A stretch of DNA of 5,877 nucleotides from Alphaproteobacteria bacterium (lineage in GTDB: Bacteria; Pseudomonadota; Alphaproteobacteria; Sphingomonadales; Sphingomonadaceae): the NCBI GenBank assembly GCA_020249025.1, contig JADCGM010000293.1, forward strand, positions 1-5,877, given 5' to 3'. Below the pieces are notes generated by a model. It did not search any database and had not been told where the DNA came from. It saw nothing but the letters and a program-made list of their open reading frames with translations. This document shows positions 1 to 5,877 of the stretch, in pieces; positions within the stretch are counted from its first letter, which is position 1, and every line of letters begins with the position of its first letter. The translations under genes and the position numbers were made by a program.

Positions 1-963
1 GCCTTCCAGCGCGTCGAAAAGGACACCAATTCCGGCCTCAACGACGTCGCCCAGGACCTCCGCAAGGACTGGGTGTTCATCGCCAACCTCTATCGCCAGG
101 ACCTGCCGGTTCCGGGCGTCACCAGCCAGATCACCGTCGTTCACAACCGCAACCGCGAGGGCGACGAGATCTACGTCGACCACAATGGGTTCCCGCAGCG
201 CCCGGCGCTGCTCGGCGATCTGCGCGGCCGCGATTACGATGTGACCTACCTCGGTTACAGCGCCGACGGCCACTTCCGCCGCATCAACCTGTCGCTGTCG
301 GCTTACGGTGCGTTCGGCAAGGACAAGAACAGCATCTTCACCGGCCGTCCGGCCAAGATCCGCTCCTTCTTCATCGCCGCCGAGCCGTCGATCGACTTCA
401 GCTGGGTGCGCATCCGCGGCTCGGCGCTCTTTGCGTCGGGCGACGGCGACCCCTATGACGACACCGAGAACGGCTTCGACGCGATCTTCGAGAACCCGCA
501 GTTCGCCGGCGCCGACACCAGCTACTGGATCCGCCAGACCATTCCCTTCGCCGGCGGCGGCCGCGCGATCAGCGTCAATGGCCGCAACGGCATCCTCAAC
601 ACGCTGCGCGCCTCGAAGGAGGAGGGGCAGTCGAACTTCAACAATCCGGGCACGATGCTGCTCGGGCTGGGCGCCGATTTCGACATCACGCCCGAGGTTC
701 GCCTGACCACCAATCTCAACCATCTCTGGTTCGAGAATACGAGCGTCATCAAGGTCTTGCGCATGGAGGGGACGATCCCGCGCGAGATCGGCTGGGATGC
801 GTCGCTGTCGGCGATCTACCGGCCGCGCATGAACCAGAACCTGGTCTTCCGCGCCTCGGCGGCGGTCTTCGATCCCGGCAAGGGCTTCGGCGACCTGTTC
901 GCCAAGACCTCGGGCGGCCAGCGCTTCATCTCCGTCCTGTTCAACGCCACCCTGAGCTATTGA
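1..963 (+). CDS. Outer-membrane beta-barrel protein, alginate-export/porin-like (5' truncated)
   Basis: The reading frame is open from base 1, so the gene begins upstream; 320 C-terminal residues are visible. No start is assigned: the GTG at 73 is merely an internal valine codon. The protein alternates polar and hydrophobic residues in amphipathic strands separated by loops rich in Asp, Asn and Gly, and it ends in an aromatic residue (...NATLSY), as BAM-inserted barrels do. The stretch GDGDPYDDTENGFDAIFENP (about residues 147-166 of the fragment) followed by a FAG...YWIRQ segment resembles loops I associate with alginate-export-family barrels. It is followed directly by a decahaem cytochrome whose Shine-Dalgarno overlaps this stop codon, implying coupled expression and probably a shared outer-membrane role. 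Whether it is a solute porin, a cytochrome anchor or an electron-conduit sheath cannot be decided here. Beta-barrel nature is well supported; the exact family is inferred. Confidence 0.8.
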   Translation, partial: AFQRVEKDTNSGLNDVAQDLRKDWVFIANLYRQDLPVPGVTSQITVVHNRNREGDEIYVDHNGFPQRPALLGDLRGRDYDVTYLGYSADGHFRRINLSLSAYGAFGKDKNSIFTGRPAKIRSFFIAAEPSIDFSWVRIRGSALFASGDGDPYDDTENGFDAIFENPQFAGADTSYWIRQTIPFAGGGRAISVNGRNGILNTLRASKEEGQSNFNNPGTMLLGLGADFDITPEVRLTTNLNHLWFENTSVIKVLRMEGTIPREIGWDASLSAIYRPRMNQNLVFRASAAVFDPGKGFGDLFAKTSGGQRFISVLFNATLSY

Positions 964-965
964 GG
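962..965 (+). promoter_or_regulatory. Shine-Dalgarno of the cytochrome gene, overlapping the upstream stop codon
   Basis: GAGG lies inside and just after the TGA stop (961-963) of the barrel gene and six bases before the GTG at 972. This favours GTG 972 over the TTG at 960, which has no comparable motif upstream. The overlap suggests that ribosomes terminating on the barrel gene can re-initiate on the cytochrome, giving coupled amounts of the two proteins. Confidence 0.55.
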
Positions 966-971
966 CCCGAC

Positions 972-3900
972 GTGACGAGCTGGAGCAAGGCCCTTCGCAT
1001 CATCGCCATCGCCGGCGGGCTGCTCGGGCTGGGCGCGGTGGGGCTTCAGGCCGCCGAGGGCGAAAAGCCGGTCAAGCGCGACTACAGTCTCGTCAAGGCC
1101 GCCGCCGCGCCGCGCACCCAGACCGCCGACGCCGCGCAGGCGAAGACCGCGGGCTGCATCAGCTGCCACTCCGCCTCCGACGCCTGGACCATGCACAAGT
1201 CGGAAGCCGTGACGCTTGGCTGCACCGACTGCCATGGCGGCAATCCCAACGTGTTCGCGACCGCCGGGCTGGCCAAGACCGACAAGCGCTACATCGCCTT
1301 CCGCGATGCCGCCCACGTGCTGCCGAAGTATCCGAAGTCGTGGCACTGGCCGTCGAGCGCCAACCCCAAGCGCACCTACACGCTGCTCAACCGGGAGAGC
1401 CCGGAGTTCATTCGCTTCGTCAATCCGTCCGACTACCGCGTCGCGCGCGACAGCTGCGGCGCCTGCCACCTTCCGGTGATCGAGGCTGCCGAGCGCTCGC
1501 TGATGGCGACCGGCGCGATGTTGTGGGGCGGGGCGAGCTACAACAACGGCATCCTGCCGTTCAAACACTACATCCTCGGCGAGGCCTATACCCGCGAAGG
1601 TGAGCCGGCGAGCATCCAGTCGCCGGGCGCGCCTCCGGGCAAGCTGACGCCCGAGCAGCTGGCGCGGGGCATCCTGCCGCAATTCTACCCGCTGCCGACC
1701 TGGCATGTCGTGCCGCCGGGCGACGTCTTCCGCGTGTTCGAGCGCGGCGGCCGCACCATCAACTCGCAGTTCCCCGAGATCGGCCTCCCCAACTCGACCG
1801 GTCAGATCCAGCGCCTCGAGGAGCCGGGCCGGCCCGACCTCAAGCAGTCGAACCGCGGCCCCGGCACCGGCCTGCGCGTCGCAATTCCCGTGCTCAACGT
1901 CCACAAGACGCGCCTCAACGACCCGTTCACCTGGTTCATGGGCACCAACGACCAGCCGGGCGACTATCGCTCGTCGGGCTGCGCGTCCTGCCATGTCGTC
2001 TACGCCAACGATCGCGAGCGCCGGCACAGCCTGACCTGGGCCGACTATGGTCGCGACGGCCAGAGCGCGCAGGCCGATCCGACCATCGACCCGAAGGAAA
2101 AGGGTCATCCGATCAAGCATATGTTCACCCGGTCGATCCCGACCGCGCAGTGCATGAACTGCCACATGCACCAGCCGAACATCTTCTTGAACAGCTACCT
2201 CGGCTACACGATGTGGGACTATGAGTCCGACGCGCCGCGGATGTGGCCGGAGCAGCAAAAGTATCCGACCGCCGCCGAGGTCCACGAGGTTCTGGAGCGC
2301 AATCCGGAAGGCGCCGCGCCGCACGGCAAGTGGGCCGACATCGACTTCCTGCGCAACGTCTACGACCTCAACGACGGCAACAAGGACACCCAGTTCGCCG
2401 ACTATCACGGCCACGGCTGGAACTTCCGCGCGGTCTTCAAGCGCGACCGCGAGGGCAATCTCCTCGACGAGGATGGCAACATCGTCTCGCCGGACGACCC
2501 CGACAAGTGGCGCAAGCCCTGCGCGCTGTTCAAGACCGAGGAGGAGCGCAAGCTCTGCCTGTCGAACGCCGAGAACGGCAAGGCAGCGAAGTTCGCACCC
2601 GCCGGCATCAACCCCGGCAAGGCGGTCCACATGATGGACATCCACGCCGAGAAGGGCCTGCAGTGCGCCGACTGCCACTTCGCGCAGGACAGCCACGGCA
2701 ACGGCTACATCTACGGCGAGGTCGCCAACGCCATCGAGATCGGCTGCAAGGACTGCCACGGCACCGCCGACGCCTATCCGACGCTGCGCACCTCGGGCCC
2801 GGCCGCGCCGCCGAAGGGCACCGACCTGTCGCTCATCCGCAATCCGGACGGCAAGCGCCGCTTCGAATGGGTCGAGCGCAACGGCCAGCGCGTGCTCATC
2901 CAGCGCTCGATCGTCGATCCGAAGCTCGAATGGACGATGTCGCTGGTGAAGGACACCGTCGACAAGGCGAACCCGCGCTACAACGCGCTCGCCGCGCGCG
3001 CCAAGCTCATGTCGAAGAGCGGCGCCGAGACCGGGCGCTACCTGTTCGGGCCCGGCGTCGCCAAGGCCGACCGCGCCCACGGCGACGACAAGATGGCCTG
3101 CTTCACCTGCCACCTGTCGTGGACGACCTCGTGCGGCGGCTGCCACCTGCCGATCGAGGCGAACTGGAAGACCAAGGAGCACAAGTACGAGGGCCGCGAG
3201 ACGCGCAACTGGGCGACCTACAACCCGCAGGTCGCCCGCGACGAGATGTTCCAGCTTGGCATCCATCAGGACACCAAGGGCAACCAGATCGCGCCGATCC
3301 GGTCGACCTCGGCGCTGGTGCTGTCGTCGACCAACATCAACCGCGAGCGCATCTACTATCAGCAGCCGCCGATCTCGGCGGTCGGCTTCTCGAGCCAGGC
3401 GTTCGCGCCGCACTTTCCGCATACCGTGCGCAAGACCGAGACCAAAACCTGCTCGGACTGCCATCTGAGCGAGGCGAACGACAACAACGCCATCATGGCG
3501 CAGCTGCTGCTGCACGGGACCAACTATGTGAATTTCGTCGGGCTCTACGCTTGGGCGGGTCTCGAGGGCGGTCTCGAGGGCGTGCGCGTCACCGAATATG
3601 GCGAGCCGCAGGCGGTGTTCGGCAGCTATCTGCACAAATACGCCTATCCCGACTTCTATCGGGCGCATGTCGAGCGCAACAAGCGCGAGCTGATCGACTG
3701 GCGCCGGGGCAAGCTCTTCGACAAGAAGCTGTCGGGCGAGCGCAATCCGGTCGAGCATATCTTCAACGTCGGCCAGCAGACCGGCGGCCGCGTGAACTGC
3801 CTTCAGCACCGCGGCGAGTATCTCTTCGTCGCCGAAGGGAAGGGCGGTTTCCGCGCCTATGACATCGCATCGGCCGCCAACAAGGGCATCTCGGAGAAGA

Positions 3901-4961
3901 TCCTGACCGGGCCCTATTCCAAGCTCGGCCATGACACCCATGTCGCGTCGAAGAACGCGACCTGCATGGCGCTGCCGACCAACCAGCCGATCGCGCCGCT
4001 GCGCAACACGCAGGCGATGCGCGACATGAACGACGAGCAGCCGTTCCTGCCGATCTACAGCTATGCGGTGATCACGGACTCGGTCGAGGGCCTCATCCTC
4101 GTCAACGTCGACACGCTGGCCGATGGCGAGCCGCGCAACAACTTCCTGACCCGCGCGGCGACCTGGAACGAGGGCAATGTGCTGAAGGGCGCGCGGCACA
4201 TCACGCTCGCCGGTCGCTGGGCCTACATCGCCGCCGACGTCGGCATGGTCACGGTCGACCTTGCCGATCCGCTGAAGCCGCGTCTCGCCTCGGTGGTGCC
4301 GATGCGCGATGCGCGGGCGAGCGCGGTGCAGTTCCGCTACCTGTTCGTCACCGACGCCGAGGGCCTCAAGGTGCTCGACATCACGCGGATGGACCGGCCG
4401 GAGATCGTACCCGGCGCCGTCATTCCGCTGGCGGATGCGAAGAAGGTCTATATCGCCCGCACCTACGCCTATGTCGCGGCGAAGGCCGAGGGGCTCGTCA
4501 TCGTCGACGTGAAGAACCCGGAGAGGCCGTCGGTCTATCGCAAGGTCACTTTCGACGGGCGTCTGAACGATGCCGAGGACGTCATCGTCGCCTCAACCAA
4601 CGCGTCGGCCTTCGCCTATGTCGCCGACGGGCGGAACGGCATGAAGGTGCTGCAGCTGACCAGCCCGGACAGCCAGCCGAATTTCTACGGCTTCTCGCCC
4701 GCGCCGGTGCCCGAGCTCATCGCGTGGCGCAAGACGCCGACCCCGGCGCTGGCGCTGTCGAAGGGCCTCGACCGCGATCGCGGCGTCGATGAGAGCGGCG
4801 GCCAGATCGCGATCTTCGGCCGCGTCGGCTCGCGCCCCTTCAACCGGGCCGAGATGGAGCGCTTCTTCGTCAACAGTCGCGGCCTCATCTACCGCGTCCG
4901 CGACAAGGGCGACGACAAGGCCGACTGGGTTCCGATGTCGCCGGTGCCGGCGGGGCGGTAG
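972..4961 (+). CDS. Secreted decahaem cytochrome c with C-terminal LVIVD-repeat beta-propeller
   Basis: The predicted product has 1,329 residues from GTG 972; a TTG at 960 would add four residues but lacks a ribosome-binding site. An N-terminal Sec signal peptide has Lys6 and Arg9, a hydrophobic Ala/Gly/Leu/Ile core, and probable cleavage near LQA-A at residue 27. It has no lipobox cysteine. Ten CXXCH motifs start at residues 62, 84, 162, 337, 394, 565, 592, 710, 721 and 827, and many other histidines could serve as distal haem ligands. From about residue 940 the haem region gives way to repeats ending in short beta strands plus D-x-x-x-P turns (near 960, 1041, 1092, 1132, 1175 with a literal LVIVD, and 1224), typical of the LVIVD/propeller family. 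Cytochrome c maturation would attach the haems after Sec export, so it acts in the periplasm or at the cell surface. It is far longer and less haem-dense than MtrA- or OmcA-type decahaem proteins. It is coupled to the upstream barrel, suggesting an outer-membrane redox complex. An enzyme rather than a pure electron wire is equally possible; the substrate is unknown. Confidence 0.92.
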   Translation: MTSWSKALRIIAIAGGLLGLGAVGLQAAEGEKPVKRDYSLVKAAAAPRTQTADAAQAKTAGCISCHSASDAWTMHKSEAVTLGCTDCHGGNPNVFATAGLAKTDKRYIAFRDAAHVLPKYPKSWHWPSSANPKRTYTLLNRESPEFIRFVNPSDYRVARDSCGACHLPVIEAAERSLMATGAMLWGGASYNNGILPFKHYILGEAYTREGEPASIQSPGAPPGKLTPEQLARGILPQFYPLPTWHVVPPGDVFRVFERGGRTINSQFPEIGLPNSTGQIQRLEEPGRPDLKQSNRGPGTGLRVAIPVLNVHKTRLNDPFTWFMGTNDQPGDYRSSGCASCHVVYANDRERRHSLTWADYGRDGQSAQADPTIDPKEKGHPIKHMFTRSIPTAQCMNCHMHQPNIFLNSYLGYTMWDYESDAPRMWPEQQKYPTAAEVHEVLERNPEGAAPHGKWADIDFLRNVYDLNDGNKDTQFADYHGHGWNFRAVFKRDREGNLLDEDGNIVSPDDPDKWRKPCALFKTEEERKLCLSNAENGKAAKFAPAGINPGKAVHMMDIHAEKGLQCADCHFAQDSHGNGYIYGEVANAIEIGCKDCHGTADAYPTLRTSGPAAPPKGTDLSLIRNPDGKRRFEWVERNGQRVLIQRSIVDPKLEWTMSLVKDTVDKANPRYNALAARAKLMSKSGAETGRYLFGPGVAKADRAHGDDKMACFTCHLSWTTSCGGCHLPIEANWKTKEHKYEGRETRNWATYNPQVARDEMFQLGIHQDTKGNQIAPIRSTSALVLSSTNINRERIYYQQPPISAVGFSSQAFAPHFPHTVRKTETKTCSDCHLSEANDNNAIMAQLLLHGTNYVNFVGLYAWAGLEGGLEGVRVTEYGEPQAVFGSYLHKYAYPDFYRAHVERNKRELIDWRRGKLFDKKLSGERNPVEHIFNVGQQTGGRVNCLQHRGEYLFVAEGKGGFRAYDIASAANKGISEKILTGPYSKLGHDTHVASKNATCMALPTNQPIAPLRNTQAMRDMNDEQPFLPIYSYAVITDSVEGLILVNVDTLADGEPRNNFLTRAATWNEGNVLKGARHITLAGRWAYIAADVGMVTVDLADPLKPRLASVVPMRDARASAVQFRYLFVTDAEGLKVLDITRMDRPEIVPGAVIPLADAKKVYIARTYAYVAAKAEGLVIVDVKNPERPSVYRKVTFDGRLNDAEDVIVASTNASAFAYVADGRNGMKVLQLTSPDSQPNFYGFSPAPVPELIAWRKTPTPALALSKGLDRDRGVDESGGQIAIFGRVGSRPFNRAEMERFFVNSRGLIYRVRDKGDDKADWVPMSPVPAGR
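3558..3581 (+). repeat. Two tandem copies of a 12-base unit inside the cytochrome gene
   Basis: GGTCTCGAGGGC occurs twice back to back and in frame, encoding Gly-Leu-Glu-Gly twice at about residues 863-870. The copies are identical at the base level, including synonymous positions, which fits a recent small duplication. It lies between the last haem motif and the propeller. Confidence 0.6.
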
Positions 4962-4967
4962 GGGCGT

Positions 4968-5011
4968 CCGGATAGGGCGCGGCGGATCCGGGCCGGCCGC
5001 TCCGTATCCGG
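4968..5011 (+). terminator. Long imperfect hairpin after the cytochrome gene, candidate terminator
   Basis: The arms 4968-4983 and 4996-5011 pair over 16 positions with two mismatches (4975/5004 and 4978/5001). The outer seven pairs are a perfect CCGGATA/TATCCGG, the inner five are GCGGC/GCCGC, and the loop is 12 bases. It starts six bases after the cytochrome stop codon. There is no T-run behind it, so it is not a textbook intrinsic terminator. It could be a U-tract-less terminator, or an mRNA 3'-end stabiliser. Confidence 0.45.
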
Positions 5012-5033
5012 CCTCTCATCCCTCGCAACGCCA

Positions 5034-5061
5034 TGGACAGCGCCCGCCCGCCCGCTACAAT
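5034..5061 (+). promoter_or_regulatory. Sigma70-like promoter for the DUF962/DUF1232 pair, probably leaderless
   Basis: TGGACA at 5034-5039 (five of six matches to TTGACA) is followed after a 16-base spacer by TACAAT at 5056-5061 (five of six matches to TATAAT). The -10 ends seven bases before the ATG at 5069, so transcription would start at or one base before that ATG. No Shine-Dalgarno precedes the gene, consistent with a leaderless transcript. The promoter also makes the alternative upstream ATG at 5033 unlikely, because it would lie in the -35 region. Confidence 0.55.
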
Positions 5062-5068
5062 CCGGGCC

Positions 5069-5401
5069 ATGGACAAGATCGCGAGCTTCGCCGAGTTCTG
5101 GCCCATCTACCTTCGGGCCCACAGCCATCCCACCTGCCGCGCGCTGCACTATGCCGCCTCGATCGCCGGGCTCACCGCGCTCGGCATGATCCTGCTCACT
5201 GGCGATCTGTGGTGGCTGATGGCGGGCCTCGTCGTGTCCTACGGCTTCGCCTGGCTCGGCCACTTCAAGGTCGAGCACAATGTGCCGCTGACCTTCACTT
5301 ATCCGCTGTGGTCGCTCACCGCCGACTACCGGATGTTCTTCCTGTGGGCCGGCGGGCGGCTCGACGCGCATCTCCGCAGCGCCGGCGTTCAGACGGCATG
5401 A
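5069..5401 (+). CDS. DUF962 / Mpo1-like membrane protein
   Basis: This 110-residue protein has the layout of the DUF962 (YGL010w/Mpo1-like) family. It has an N-terminal FAEFWPIYLRAHSHP segment (residues 7-21), a first histidine cluster (His18, His20, His27), two hydrophobic stretches between about residues 28 and 62, and then the characteristic GHFKVEHN block (His65, His70) followed by TYPLWSL and a hydrophobic segment. Yeast Mpo1 is an Fe(II)-dependent dioxygenase of 2-hydroxy fatty acids at the ER. The conserved histidines are retained here, but the activity of short bacterial members is not established by the sequence. ATG 5069 is preferred over an in-frame ATG at 5033 because the family-like sequence begins there and a promoter overlaps the earlier one. 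Its stop overlaps the next start as ATGA. Confidence 0.85.
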   Translation: MDKIASFAEFWPIYLRAHSHPTCRALHYAASIAGLTALGMILLTGDLWWLMAGLVVSYGFAWLGHFKVEHNVPLTFTYPLWSLTADYRMFFLWAGGRLDAHLRSAGVQTA

Positions 5402-5772
5402 CGCTCGCCGACCGCGCGCATGCGCTGCGGATCGATGCGCACGCCGTGTGGCTGGCGGTCAAGGATCCGCGCACCCCGCTGCTCGCCAAGTTGCTTGGCA
5501 TCGTCATCGCCGGCTATGCGCTGTCGCCGATCGACCTCATCCCCGATTTCATCCCGATCCTCGGGCTCGTCGATGACGTCATCCTGATCCCGGCGGGCAT
5601 CTGGCTGATGCTGAAGCTCATTCCGAAGGAGGTGATGGCGCAGCATCGCGCCGAGGCGGAAGCGGCGGGCACGCGGCCGGTGAGCCGCACTGCGGCCGTC
5701 GTCATCGCCCTGATCTGGCTGCTGCTGTTCGCCAGCCTCGGCTGGTCGCTCTGGGCGTATCAGTACTGGTGA
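5398..5772 (+). CDS. DUF1232 (YkvA-like) membrane protein
   Basis: This 124-residue protein carries the hallmark DUF1232 core YALSPIDLIPDFIPILGLVD at residues 40-59, continuing into a hydrophobic stretch to about residue 76. A basic and acidic linker (77-98) follows, then a C-terminal transmembrane helix at about 99-120 ending in aromatic residues. The family is widespread and its biochemical role is unknown; members are usually small membrane-associated proteins. The ATG overlaps the TGA of the DUF962 gene in an ATGA junction and there is no clear separate Shine-Dalgarno, so translation is probably coupled and both genes are read from the promoter at 5034-5061. The C-terminal helix beyond the core domain is an addition seen in only part of the family, as far as I recall. 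Confidence 0.88.
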   Translation: MTLADRAHALRIDAHAVWLAVKDPRTPLLAKLLGIVIAGYALSPIDLIPDFIPILGLVDDVILIPAGIWLMLKLIPKEVMAQHRAEAEAAGTRPVSRTAAVVIALIWLLLFASLGWSLWAYQYW

Positions 5773-5794
5773 GGGAACGGCGCGCAGAGGGGGC

Positions 5795-5803
5795 TGTTAT
5801 GCT
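5795..5803 (+). promoter_or_regulatory. Possible extended -10 promoter for the gene starting at 5831
   Basis: TGTTATGCT fits an extended -10 (TG, one base, then TATGCT with four of six consensus matches). No convincing -35 lies 16-18 bases upstream, which an extended -10 can tolerate. Transcription would begin near 5810, leaving a leader of about 20 bases with a Shine-Dalgarno. A single short motif of this kind can arise by chance. Confidence 0.35.
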
Positions 5804-5830
5804 GGGCTTGGATCACAAGGTGAGGGCGGG

Positions 5831-5861
5831 ATGAGCGAAAACGAGGAAGTCCATCTCGATC
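5831..5861 (+). CDS. Start of an unidentified protein (only ten codons genomic)
   Basis: An ATG follows GAGG (5822-5825) with five-base spacing and opens a frame reading MSENEEVHLD, an acidic, polar N-terminus of the kind common in cytoplasmic proteins. The frame continues into the adapter sequence from 5862, so the apparent residues after that point are artefacts. The product cannot be identified from ten residues. The TGAGGGCGGGATGA arrangement looks like a genuine translation start. Confidence 0.5.
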
Positions 5862-5877
5862 AGATCGGAAGAGCACA
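5862..5877 (+). other. Illumina TruSeq adapter remnant (sequencing artefact)
   Basis: The last 16 bases, AGATCGGAAGAGCACA, are identical to the beginning of the standard Illumina TruSeq read-1 adapter. A chance 16-base match exactly at the edge of the sequence is very unlikely. These bases should be treated as untrimmed adapter, not genome, and the edge as a contig end. Confidence 0.95.

Noticed and set aside
3797..3809. NCLQHR as an eleventh haem site
   Set aside because: It lacks the first cysteine of CXXCH and the preceding positions offer no alternative spacing, so it is not counted as a haem motif.
2243..3862. Open frame of 539 codons in another + strand frame inside the cytochrome gene
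   Set aside because: The translation is dominated by Arg, Ala, Gln and Pro with no fold-like pattern, which is typical of an out-of-frame reading of GC-rich coding sequence.
957..4199. Open frame of 1,080 codons on the minus strand opposite the cytochrome gene
   Set aside because: It mirrors the strong third-position G/C bias of the cytochrome gene. Its translation is a monotonous mix of Arg, Ala, Val, Leu and Gly with no recognisable domain, while the + strand has ten haem motifs and a signal peptide.
4789..5397. Upstream extension of the DUF1232 gene to give a 327-residue protein
   Set aside because: The extension runs out of frame through the end of the cytochrome gene and the DUF962 gene and is Arg/Ala/Ser-rich. 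The DUF1232 protein has a natural start at 5398.
5799..5834. Eleven-codon open frame (MLGLDHKVRAG) overlapping the start at 5831 as ATGA
   Set aside because: It could be a leader peptide, but its ATG coincides with the possible -10 element and nothing else supports translation.

Overview
The window is GC-rich, with strong G/C preference at third codon positions throughout. It is bacterial and most likely from an alphaproteobacterium, judged from base composition and the style of the two downstream proteins; the taxon is an inference. The right edge ends in 16 bases identical to the start of the Illumina TruSeq adapter. This piece is therefore probably the end of a short assembled contig, and those bases are not genomic.

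Region 1 (1-4961) is a tightly packed two-gene unit on the + strand. The first gene is the 3' end of an outer-membrane beta-barrel protein of the alginate-export/porin-like type. The second is a very large secreted multiheme cytochrome c of about 1,329 residues. It carries a signal peptide, exactly ten CXXCH haem-attachment motifs spread over its first ~830 residues, and a C-terminal beta-propeller-like domain built of LVIVD-type repeats. The ribosome-binding site of the cytochrome overlaps the stop codon of the barrel gene, so the two are probably translated together. A plausible reading is an outer-membrane/extracellular redox module: the barrel in the outer membrane, and the cytochrome carrying electrons or acting as a redox enzyme outside the inner membrane. 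The substrate cannot be read from the sequence.

Region 2 (4962-5068) holds a long imperfect hairpin just after the cytochrome stop, then a good sigma70-like promoter. The promoter's -10 element lies only 7 bases before the next start codon, which suggests a leaderless mRNA.

Region 3 (5069-5772) is an ATGA-overlapping pair of small membrane proteins that looks like ordinary chromosomal housekeeping: a DUF962/Mpo1-like protein and a DUF1232 (YkvA-like) protein. Nothing links them functionally to the cytochrome. A further gene starts at 5831 behind a possible extended -10 promoter and a good Shine-Dalgarno, but only its first ten codons precede the adapter.

The main point of interest is the low-density decahaem cytochrome fused to an LVIVD-repeat propeller and coupled to a non-MtrB-type outer-membrane barrel.
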